64,000 nt of DNA from Cercophora sp. LCS_1. Lineage: Eukaryota; Ascomycota; Sordariomycetes; Sordariales; Lasiosphaeriaceae. The DNA lies in contig JAPZLL010000058.1 in the NCBI GenBank assembly GCA_036250225.1, positions 62,001 to 126,000 of the forward strand, read 5' to 3'. The first letter of the stretch is position 1. The number at the start of each line of letters is the position of its first letter. Positions 47,801 through 58,400 of the stretch are shown here, in pieces. The position numbers and the translations under genes are program-made. Under the pieces are notes generated by a model that made no database searches, was not told the origin of the DNA, and was given only the letters and a program-made list of their open reading frames with translations.

Positions 47801-48070
47801 TCGATGCCCCAACGGCCAAACACGCCGGGATCGAGGGATAGAAGCCTTGATAGGGCTGCCGGCGGGGTAGCGCCGGGGATGTTTGGCGGTGGGCCACGCG
47901 GCTATGGAGGACTTCCCCAAACGGATGGGGACATGATTCCTTCGCCTCCAATTGCCGCACAGGCGCAAGATCCAGCACAATACGATTATTTCAGGGGAGG
48001 CCAGAGACGAGATAATAACAGGACGCCCGGGGCGGCAACCAGAGGACCTGGGGGTGGGTGGGGGAACTAG
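44848..48070 (+). CDS. CSC1/OSCA-like stress-gated cation channel (DUF221, Rsn1/Phm7 family)
   Basis: Three exons, 44848-44940, 44997-45539 and 45590-48070, give 1038 residues. The order matches the family: a first membrane helix (about 37-58), 'RPYNTVVYAPKLKHADERRAPP', two more helices, the cytosolic domain (about 212-370) with 'LPELIDEHGKTVRKLEKVL' and PRPNDIIWDNM, then the 7-helix channel core from 'RLWNNMWVAILTILWIAPNA' to about 700, and a long polar Gly/Ser/Pro/Arg-rich tail. Relatives are osmosensitive Ca2+-permeable channels of the plasma membrane or vacuole. The tail holds repeats of RPGTP-like words (RPGTPGTIGPG, SRPGTPVGG, RPNTPGS), possible kinase sites. Both introns are canonical and short (56 and 50 nt). 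Confidence 0.92.
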
Positions 48071-48563
48071 AGGCTCCGGTCACTGAAAGATTGGGGGTCC
48101 AGGAAGAGGAGGGCGGTGTTTGGCAGATTCAAGGCTGATATGGCCCGTACATAGACTTGCATCCACATAGTGCGAGGGAGGGTTTGCATTTAGACGGCAT
48201 TGGCTGGCGTTGGTGAGGAACCCCTGAATGGTCAACCAGGGCACGACTGGGAAGAATATTATTACGACCTTGTAATTATCGCGGTGGACAGGTTGTTTCG
48301 GCGGAAATATTGAGCTATAATCATGTCTATCGTACTGCTGTACCGTGAGAAACTATGTGCAGCGCAAACGCCCAAGGTCCCGTAGTCACAGCACATCACA
48401 ATCAGCAGAGAGATATGTGTAGGTGATGGATTGGTTCACATGCTCAGCGCTATGCGCGAAAACTGACCGTCCGCATAACTCAACCCAGGCTTCACATGTA
48501 TGCGCCTCGCTTGCAAATCAGCCCAGAATTCAGTGATCCCAAACGCCAAAATGCCTGCTTTAT
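48071..48563. other. Region between convergent genes
   Basis: 493 bp holding the 3' ends of the CSC1-like and TMA7 genes. AATAAATAAA directly overlaps and follows the TMA7 stop codon and may be part of its poly(A) signal. No gene seen. Confidence 0.5.
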
Positions 48564-48971
48564 TTATTTCTTCCCAGACTTCTTGATGCCCTGGGTGCCA
48601 GTGTTCTTTGACATGTTAGAACCGAAACTGCCTGTGACGGATGGGGTAACTCACCAGAGGGCCCTTGCCGCCAGCCTTGGCTGCCAGCTCCTTCCTGGCC
48701 TTTTCGTCTTCTTGTTGTCAGCACGCGGCGCCTGTATGCATCGTTGCAACACTCACCAGCCTTCTTCTTCTCGAGGAAAGCCTTGTCGTCATCATCAAGA
48801 TCCTTCTTTTCCTTCTTGGGGGCCTGGTCCATCGTTAGGGGCTGCATAATCGGAGGCGATGGGTCGGTCGCACCTTGAGGGGCTTGGCCTTGCCGCCTGC
48901 AAAAGAGTTAGCGCGCCGACATGATACATACGGACAGCAATAATCATACCTTCTCTTCCTTGTCCACCCAT
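48564..48971 (-). CDS. TMA7: Translation machinery-associated protein 7
   Basis: Five small exons, 48971-48950, 48896-48874, 48823-48757, 48707-48655 and 48605-48564, with four introns of 53, 50, 49 and 49 nt, give 68 residues. The protein starts MGGQGREGGKAKPLKAPKK, continues KDLDDDDKAFLEKKKA and DEKARKELAAKAGGKGPL, and ends in GIKKSGKK, the TMA7/CCDC72 signature. TMA7 co-purifies with ribosomes; its exact role is unclear. The last two introns end in AAG rather than YAG. The third offers a tandem AAGAAG acceptor; the downstream one keeps the length of yeast TMA7, the upstream one would add a Glu. Each exon alone is too small to be found without the family pattern. Confidence 0.93.
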
Positions 48972-49429
48972 TTTGCTGATCAAAGGCGCTCGGTAGTAGA
49001 AGTGATTATGTCGAGGAGAGATTCTTGAGAGAGTCAAATTTGTCCTTGATGTTTGCCCCGCGATTCAGCCGCTCGATGCAAATCGATAAGGACTATGAGA
49101 AAGCGGTGACACGGCAAAACATCGGAGCATGCAGCATGCAATCCACGTCAATGGCCCGAGCGCCACTGCCGGCCCCAGGCCAAGGACAAGAACCACCATC
49201 ATCACCCACTCTTCTCGAGCAACCACAATTACGCACCGAGTGTCGGACTCGGGGTTCTTGTTTTTCATTACCCTTTGTGTGCCACAGTCTACACATACTG
49301 AGACATCCGAACGGTCGGGTTCAGTTTTCCACTTGACGTCATTGGGTTGGACTCTGCTGACACTTCTGGCATCTCAAGGCGCGAGCGGCGGATCCCGGCA
49401 CCAGGTCCTGGAAAGAGGGGGTAGAGGCC
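48972..49429. promoter_or_regulatory. Divergent promoter of TMA7 and PRP4
   Basis: 458 bp between the two start codons must hold both promoters. No specific sites called. Confidence 0.5.
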
Positions 49430-52400
49430 ATGACGTCTCCTTATGATAGCGCAGACGAAGGGGAAATCGTAGAGGCATCTCCCCTGCCTCGCTCTGAACA
49501 AAACGGTGATGTTGACCGAGCCGGCAGAAATCGAGGCAGAGTCTCGCCGACACCTGAGGATGAAGGTTCCTCAAGATATTCCCGGGAGGGTTCAAGCCGC
49601 CGAAGCCGATCGCCACGGTCACCACGGGGCTGGAAGAGGCCACGGGATGACCGCGACAGCAGACGAGATCCACGCCACTTTCGCATCCACTACGAGCACA
49701 ACTCTCGAGATGACCGCCGCCAAGGCTACCGAGACCTAGACCGCCCAGTCTCCCGTGGATCCCACCACGGTGACGACCGCTCCCGCTACGGTGGTCGAGA
49801 CTACCGTCCATCCACCAATAGATCCGACTACCGCGGCCGCGAGCACGATGACCGACATGATGACTACCCGGACAAGCGAGCGCGACACCGCAGCCGCTCT
49901 CCGCAAGATCGTGGCAATAGGGAGAGGAGGGATCGGGGTCGTCACGGCCCACACTTGTCGAAAGAGGAAAACAAGTACAGTGCCCAAGTTGAGAGACGTT
50001 CACAAGAGGGTTCTATGTCCAAGCGGGCTGCTCCGGTGGAAGCTCGTGGCGTTGGCAAGCAAGATGCTAAAACTGATCAAGGTGTTACGGTTGAACGCGG
50101 CATCAATGGGCTAGCAATTTCTCAAAACGGGTACGTTTACGCATGCATCACTTGGTTCGTTGCTAACGGCGACAGGTCTGCTCCGAATGGATCCAAGGAC
50201 CCCGAACCAGACATGGACTGGGATCCATCGGCGGCCATGGATGAAGAGGCCCGCGAACAAGCTGAGATCGAGCGACGCAGACGTGCAAGAGAGGCCGCTC
50301 TCAAGCGCGCCGCTGCCAACGGTGCTGTTGCGCCCGCTATTCAGGCTTTACAAGCTGGTGTTACTCCGTCATCCACCCCCGCCTCAACCAGACACACTAC
50401 CCCTGGGCCTCAGAAGACAGAGGCAAACACTCCACAATCTAGTAGGCAGCTTGTACCCCTTCATCGAAACAATACTGACCATACAGATGAGCCGTCAACT
50501 CCCGCCCTCTCCCCATCACAGATCCAGAACGCCATGTCGCCTGCCGCGCTCAGTTTCGCCGATGACCAGGACCTTGCCAAGGCGCACGGCGATACCAAGG
50601 CCGAGGATGAGGACGGACCATCTGCTGCCGATTATGATCCAACTGCTGACATGAGGGAAGATGAGCGACGTGATGGGCTGCGTCACGGCAATGTCGGCCT
50701 CCATGGCGAGCCACGTCCTTCCGAGGTTGAACCTACGGCACTGCTGGAGGAGAAGGGCAAGGAGCCACCGAAGAAAACCGACGATGATGATGACTTTGAC
50801 ATGTTCGCAGAGGATTTCGACGACAAAGTCATTGCCCCTGCTCCCAAGGCTGCAGCTGCTCCTGATGGTCCGCAACCTGCCGGCGGTGGCGGAAATCTTG
50901 ACGGCGACGACAAGGACGGTTACTACAAGATCAGGCCGGGCGAGGTTCTGGATGGCCGATACCAGATTTCTGCTGCACTTGGTCGGGGTATGTTTTCGGG
51001 TGTTGCTCGGGCCATTGATCTCTCGACCAAACAGGTTGTCGCGATCAAGATGATGCGAAACAATGATGCCCTTCGCAAGGGAGGCTTCACCGAAATTGCC
51101 ATTCTTCAAAAGCTCAATGCTGCCGATCCCGACAACAAGAAGCACATTGTCAAGTTCGAGAGATCGTTCGAGTACAAGGGGCACCTGTGTATGGCCTTTG
51201 AGAATCTGAGCATGAATCTCCGCGAGGTCTTGAAGAAATTTGGAAACAACGTCGGCATCAACCTGACGGCAACAAGGGCGTACGCTTACCAGATTTTCCT
51301 CGCGCTTGGCCACATGCGCAAATGTAGCATCATCCACGCCGACTTGAAGCCCGACAACATCCTGGTAAGTTCGTGTCTCGGTACTGATGAGCTGCGCTGA
51401 CGAGGGCAGGTGAACGAAAGTCGGAATGTTCTGAAGATCTGCGATTTGGGAACGGCAATCGACCGGTCTGATGCTGCTACAGCGTCCACCGAGATCACAC
51501 CGTATCTCGTCAGTAGGTTTTACCGCGCGCCCGAGATCATCTTGGGCATGCCGTATGACTATGCCGTCGACATGTGGTCCATCGGCTGCACGTTGTATGA
51601 GCTCTACACCGGCAAAATTCTATTTACGGGCGACAGCAACAACCAGATGTTGAAGAACATCATGGAGATTCGCGGGAAGTTCAGCGCAAAGCTGTACCGT
51701 CGCGGACAACTTGCCGGCCTGCATTTCGACGACTTGGGTAATTTCTTGAGCGTAGAAAGAGACAAGGTTCTTGGGAAGGTACGTTCGAGCTTCCATTCAC
51801 AATCTCTTTCCCCGCGTCTGGACAGCAACCCCAACCCTTCAGGGCAGTTTCTATAAAAGGGGCGTCTTTTTTTGGCTGGCAGCAACGGCTATAGGCCTGT
51901 TAAGCGCCGGCGGCACGGCTTAACCACGACCGTGTGGTCCAAGCACCCCCATCCGCACACAATTCGGCGATGGAGACAGGCATGTGCCTCACACTCGCCT
52001 GCATCCTCCCCGAGGCCTCTATGCCGGCCTCGATAATCCTCCGGCTGCAAGGCATGTGGTCTGGATGGTCGGGTCTTTGATCAGCCGCGCGCCTCTTGGA
52101 CAGTGGGACGCATCTTGGATCCTGATTCCACCGAGTCCTACGAAATCCGCTGTTTCACACTTGCATCCACATTCCTTCCAAATATACGCATGCAGTTACT
52201 AACTGGCTTTCAGACTACCGTCAAGACTTTACCCACAGTCAAGCCGACCCGAGATCTGCGTACACGCCTCCTGGCTGCATCGAGCGGCCTGAGTGACGCA
52301 GAGACCAGGGAGCTTACCCACTTCATTGATCTTCTCGAGCGCTGTTTGGCCCTCAATCCCGATAAGCGGCTTACGCCTTCGGAAGCTCTCCGGCATCCGT

Positions 52401-52438
52401 TCTTTACGCACCGGGCGCAGTTGTCGTCACGCTACTGA
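49430..52438 (+). CDS. PRP4: Pre-mRNA splicing kinase Prp4
   Basis: Modelled exons 49430-50130, 50176-50441, 50487-51364, 51410-51778 and 52214-52438 give 812 residues. Prp4 phosphorylates tri-snRNP proteins during spliceosome activation. The first 230 residues are Arg/Ser/Asp-rich (SR-like), followed by acidic disorder. The kinase domain begins at about 480 with LGRGMFSGVARA and VVAIKMMRN. Catalytic HADLKPDN and the DLG (in place of DFG) are both Prp4-typical, then 'STEITPYLVSRFYRAPEIIL' as activation segment. The first two introns are each 45 nt, keep frame and contain no stop, so retention would only insert 15 residues. The last intron is 435 nt, long for this genome, but GK joined to TTVKTLPTVKPTRDLRTRLL is the family sequence. 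Confidence 0.92.
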
Positions 52439-55400
52439 GCGGAGGGTTGATGCCAGAGACCAAAGGCGAATTGCATCTCTGAGCGCCCCAAGCAGTGAGC
52501 AAGACTGACGTCGCTCACAAAATACGCGCCGGGCACCAACGTCTCTTGGTGGTTAGTGGCAGGTGTGCACTGTAGACAGGGACGCTAAAGGTTAGAAAAG
52601 TGCTAGAATAGATGATAGAGCACATTGGCCATGCCACAATTGTGTCAGTTCCCCTCTGACGACGTGAATAGCCATGTCCGCCGTCAAGTTGAACCACTGG
52701 GGCTAACACCATAGCCAAAATAAACCATGAAATGAGGCTGTTGATGATGCATTGCCCTTTCAAACGTGAGAATGTGACGTGTCAGAGCGGCTTTCCTCTT
52801 TGTGGAATCCGCTCGCGCTGGTGGAGAGGAGAGACATGGTAAGCAAACCACTGCCACCCCCGATCAACTGACAAGAAGGGTCAAGAGATCCAATGTTGCA
52901 GTAAGACGGCGTTTCACGATAACTTCGTATCGACACTCCCCTCCTCCTCACGATGGAATCCCGATAAATCCAGCTCCCAGTCGGATTTCTTTCACTGCTC
53001 GACATGTCATATGTCATTTTCTTGGTTCTCGGGCAGAGGAATCAGCCGCCCCGCGAGAAGAGGAACCAACGGGCCAACGAGGAGCATTGGGATGTGCGAG
53101 ATAACGGGGGGGCGTGTTTCGAGTTGTTTGCTTGCTTGCTTCTGGATGTGTAAGCATGTGCATAAGGCTGGGTTTGGTGGCGCTTGGTTCAGTTTCAACA
53201 TGCTACCTACCTACTTCACCTATGCTGAACTCTGGATGGATGTGGGGATGTGGGTTGGATGGCGTGGCGGCTGGCGCAGACGCCGAGGGAGCGAAAGCAT
53301 GTAGGAAGCCGATTGGTGTGTGACGTTGTTGGACATGTTGTGGTTGGGATATGGGCTGGCTCAGGCTTTGCTGTCGGAGGCTTTCTCTACTGTTCGGGCG
53401 CTTTTCGGCCAGTCGTAACTGGAGGCGTTACCTTGGTTGTAGTGTTGAAGGATGGGACGTAGGTGATGTTTTGCCACCCCGTGAGGTCCCCGTGCTTGTT
53501 GGCTGTGATGTGAGCGGACAGTAACTTGAACGGAGGTAGCCGCTGTGCGAGGCTGAATGGGGAGACCAGCCTAGTTCCCTCCGGCTGGCATCCTCTGGTG
53601 CCCATTGAAAATCCAGATAGGTATTGTGCCTAGCACGACGCGCCCGTGAGACAGGCGCACAGCATAAACTACGGAAACACAACGGGAGCCTTGTAACATG
53701 GGCGCGTCTGCATGTGTGAGCGACAAGTCCTTTGGTCGAAATATGCAGGGTCAGATATGTCGACCCCGTCTATCTGTGACATCGACGAACGAAGCGCAGC
53801 GGTCTGGTTGTCTGTCGAGGTCTCGGTTCCGGCGAGGTTGGGGAGGGAGCAGGGGGAAGAGAAGCGCAGGGCAGGATCACAACATGCACTTGTCTGTGGT
53901 TACCCGTTGACTGTGTCGTGTGACCGTCATCCAGCAGACCACAGTTCAGTTTCCCGATTCAATGCCCCGCAAAACAAGTCATCTCACTCCCCCTTTTTAC
54001 TCAGTATCATACATCCCAGAGACGGATTTCACGCTCACACGCTCACACACCATCCCGGTCTTCTCTGTATCTTTTCCGCGCTCCAAATGCAGGCTCCCGA
54101 TGGTTTTGACTCTTGCGGCTTCTGGTTGGGCGCGGGTCCAGTCAGATCTTGTGTAGCTTCTCCTTGTCCTGTGCCGCAAGAGAACGCCGCAGCTGACTGC
54201 TTGACCCTCCTGCGGCGACCAGATCTTCCTCTGCCGTGCAAACCAGTGTTACCGCGACTCCACCGTCTGTAATACGTAGAGACGGGCGCTGGGGACGCCA
54301 GACCACGCGGCGTTGAGGGCTGTGGGAGCTGGATCCGACAATCTGCTGCGTAGATGGGATACCGGATTGGCTTACCCGTGCTCATGGAGGGGTGGGATGC
54401 AGTTTCTGGGGCTACTTTTCGGGCTGGTGCATCCTACACCTGGTCTTGACATGTTGATGGGCCTGGAAGACGGATTGGATGTGCGCGCCAAGGGATGAAG
54501 TTGAGGTCATCGCCGTGTGGACTCGGTCTAGACCGCGAGGAGTGCGGAGACCTGATGTCGGTGGGCGTCACCATGACGGTGCTTGCCCCGCACCGCACCC
54601 GATCATCTTCAGCCTCTACGTTGGGAAGCATGCGCCCAAATACCGAAAGGGGTTCAACGTGGCCGGAGATCAGGAGATGTTGTTGCCCCTACGCGCAGCC
54701 GCCGGAGCAAACACCAGTCCCGCCGACGGCAACTCGATATCACGTCCGAGCATAGTATCAACTGGCAAATAGCGTCAAAAGACACCCCAGAGGGTCCGCG
54801 GATGTCGCCGCGTGCCATTGCCGCTGCCAATCTTGAACATTATGTCCAAAAATCGCCTGTTGTCGCCCTTTACGCCCGGCCAAGGGCTCGTCGGTGCCCT
54901 GCAATATCGAAACGCCCTTTGGCCATGTCTCAACCTAACATATTAATATCCTGGGGGCGCCATGATATATCACGCACGGCAGTCTTCTGCAGGCGAGTCT
55001 CGGCACTGGTTGCCCAAGGGCCTTGGTGTGCAAGTAAAGCCCACTTCAACCGGCCTTTCGGATGCCGGGTACAGATGCAGCTCCCATATTCTCGCTCAGG
55101 AGGGTGTCGTTGTATGCAGATAACACCGCTTCAGATAGCAACTGCTGAAGCGAGTCGAGCGCGATTGCATTTCGCCTTGATGGGGATCTGACGAGCGGTG
55201 GTTTGGACGATATTGGGGCCCACACACACGCTTGACATCATGATGAAGGCGCGCACTCTGCCTGAAGTGACCATTGCGGCTCCGCCAACGGGTTCCCTCC
55301 ACCACACGCGGAAGCTTCCGCCGTGCCGGATCGTTATCGCGGATGCTGAATCGTTTGACATCAGGTGCTCCTTTGATCGACTCAAGCACTCTCCGTCTGC

Positions 55401-58400
55401 ACGAACTGACGACACCCAACCGTTGCATCAGTCCCTTTGGCACCCAGCCCCAGGGTCACATTACGACGGATCTTCAGAACAGACCATGAATCGGGAGCGG
55501 GATATCGGTCCCCCTGCGCATACTGCCGTACGTCGTGCTTACTCACTGGCTGGCTGGCGGCGAGTTATGTGGCGGACCCAGCTAGCAACACCATGCGGAC
55601 GACCCTGCGTCGCCACGCCGCTTTCACACAGCAGCGCACGCGGTGAAGCCACCCAAGTGCAAAGGCCGGCTTTGCGGAGACTCCTGTCCGTCTCCCAGCC
55701 CCGACCAGGTTTTAGGTGTCCGGTGGGCGGATCCAGCACAACCAACCACGCCTGCCCACAACGAACCGCTGTTTTGCCTGCAACGGTGCGGAGACCACAT
55801 TCCCCGGCCGTCAGACGCTCGTTTCCAGCAGCGTTGCGGTCACCAGACTACACTAATCATTGATCCATCGGCTTCTTCCCGTAAACATGGCCTGCCGCAA
55901 CTGGGACGAAGCGATGTGCCGTCAAAGTTGGTCTCCGAGATAAGGGCCGCTTTGTTGCGCCATTCGTCTCGCCATTTGGAAGTCCGGCTCCCCGACAAAC
56001 CTCTGATCAGACAAAAAGATAGGGTGTCAAGGTTCTTGTTTCTTCAGTGGGCGAACCAATCACATCAGGGGCCCTCGGTCAGGGGGTTGTCGTCGAACGA
56101 TCGTCAGTTCACTGGTCTGACGAAAAAGCCGGCTTTTTTTGCCCATGGGAATCTTTTGATACCGCTGGGATTTGAATTGGGCATTCCAGCAGACGCCCGG
56201 CTGTTTCTTCTCGCTTGCCTATCTGTGTTTCGCCTGGGTTTCTCGAAGGACCCTTGATCGTAGCTTGTGACCCGCCAAGTCCGGACGATTGTTTGACTGC
56301 TGCGGGCAGAGCAAAGCGAGGCAGGCCATTGGGATCGACGGCCCTCTGGACCCTGGCCGACGCGGCGGTAGTCATGGGAATAATGCAAGAATAGTCCGGC
56401 TCCGCTATTCACTCGGTCCTGTGTTTTAGGTCCATGGACAACAGTCGTGCATGATGCTGTGAATCATGATCGTCGCGCCGGGTTTTCGCCGCCCTCCCAG
56501 CGTTTGAGAAGCGTTTGCGGGACAAAGTCCAATCGAAGACCGACGATCGACCCCAGAATTTGTCCCCAGCCTCAAGCCGTTTTGGATGCGGGATGGGCTG
56601 CTTGGCATCGTGGCTCGAGCTTCAGCCTTGAGCCGCTGCGATCCAGGTCTTGTCCCGGCCATCAACGGGATGCCGTCTTGGCGGCGCCCGTGCCTTTGGA
56701 GGCGATTGCGGAAGGAGGCGTCGAGGTCATCGTCTGACTGTTTGCTTTGCTGCTATCGACATTGCCCTCAGTCATCACCGCGCTGAGCGGCTCTGCGGGT
56801 GCAACTTGGCCACCGATGCACTCAGTCAGCACACGCGGCCACCCGGTCAGGAACAGGCACCAATGGCACACAACTTTCTCCGTGGAGACAGACGTGATCC
56901 ATCGTTCGGTTTTGCAGAGTCTCGTTTCTTCTCTCGAAGCATTCTGGCACTCTGCCAAAGTGTTCCGCGTCCGTGTGCGCATTGCCTGTAGCCAAAAAGA
57001 AACCAGCCGCAGGCCGACAGCTTGTCCTGGCCAGTGGCATGGCTTCCCGCATGTCAACTCCTGGCGCACCGCAGCTGCACGCCCGCGCACCCGCACGGAT
57101 TGACAGTAAACCGAGGAAAGAATAGCAGCAAGCCTGATCCAGGGGATCTGAGAATGCAGTGCGCTCCCGACCGAGCGCTTTTTCTGGCCCGTCCCAGAGA
57201 GCCTGGGATGATGCGGTGACGACAGTGTGTGATGGGGTTCCAGAGCCTCCCAGTTGGGTTATCTGCCAAGGGGATCACTGGCTTCGCACACCGTTTTTTT
57301 CGGTCCATCACACGCAGCATGGAGGGCTGGCACACAGATTGGTTGGTCAGTCGCAGCTTCTCGAAGCCGAAAAGGTGCCGTCGACCATCCCGTGGGTTGA
57401 TGGCCCACGGTTCAGGCAGTCTGGACGCTAGCAATTCTTCCGGCGCACGAGGTCGCCAATAATGCCACCCAGTAATCTGGGCTCCCATGGGACCATCAAA
57501 GGCTTCTCTCGGCTCTCGACATCACTGCCGCCGGGCACGAAGTGATGGATCATGGCCGGCCTTGACAGTCGACACAAGCGTCACATGGCGATGGCGGCCA
57601 ATAGCGGCGTCTGCGCCCCCAGAATCCTGAGACCAGCCGGCCCGACGGACAGGTCCGGGGCGGCGTGGCCTGTGTACCTACCTGTCTCTGATTCCCGGCG
57701 ATGACCCGTTGTGACAACCGTCGGCCACAAATTGAGCAGCCGTGAGCGGAATGGCATATGGAGCATGGCTGGGAATAGGATCGAGATGGCGCCTGTTGGT
57801 CGGAAAGGACGGTCGCCCACATGCGGCCCCGGCGGCTCGAATCATTCGCCTCTCGGCGCGCTCGGGACGATTGGCTTCTCAATCTGGGAATCAAAACAAC
57901 TGCAGTCAAGAAATCACAAGTGGACCAGAACGGGGATGGGATATTTTGGCGAGATGCACGCAGCTTGGCGGGTTGGCAAACAACGGCATCGGCTTTCACC
58001 TCTCACCCGTTTCAAAACTCTTACACACAGCAAGAGTGCGAAACCAACATGCCGACCGATCCTGCTGACAGCCTCTTTCCCATCCCGAGCATTGTAAATT
58101 GCCCCACCACTAGAAGCATCCGACCGGTATGCCAAGACAAGTTTTGCAGTCACGGACAGAAAAAAAGACCTGGAGCCGAGACTGGTTTTGTTTTTTCTCT
58201 CCGACTCTCCGACCATTTCCCCTGCCCACCTTCAGTGGATGGTGACCGGGGTTGACAGCCTCACTTGCGTCGGTCAGACGCGGCCGTGTCGAGTCGATAT
58301 CATTACGAGGCGGCAGGGATGCATGCGACGTGGGGCAACTTTTTGCGAGCACAATGCACGGACGCACGACGCACATTCCAGGTTCATGCCAGGGCGGATG

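Noticed and set aside
55198..55863. 221-codon plus-strand frame in the gene-free block
   Set aside because: Starts at GTG, His/Pro/Arg/Thr-rich, no recognisable fold or neighbouring exons.
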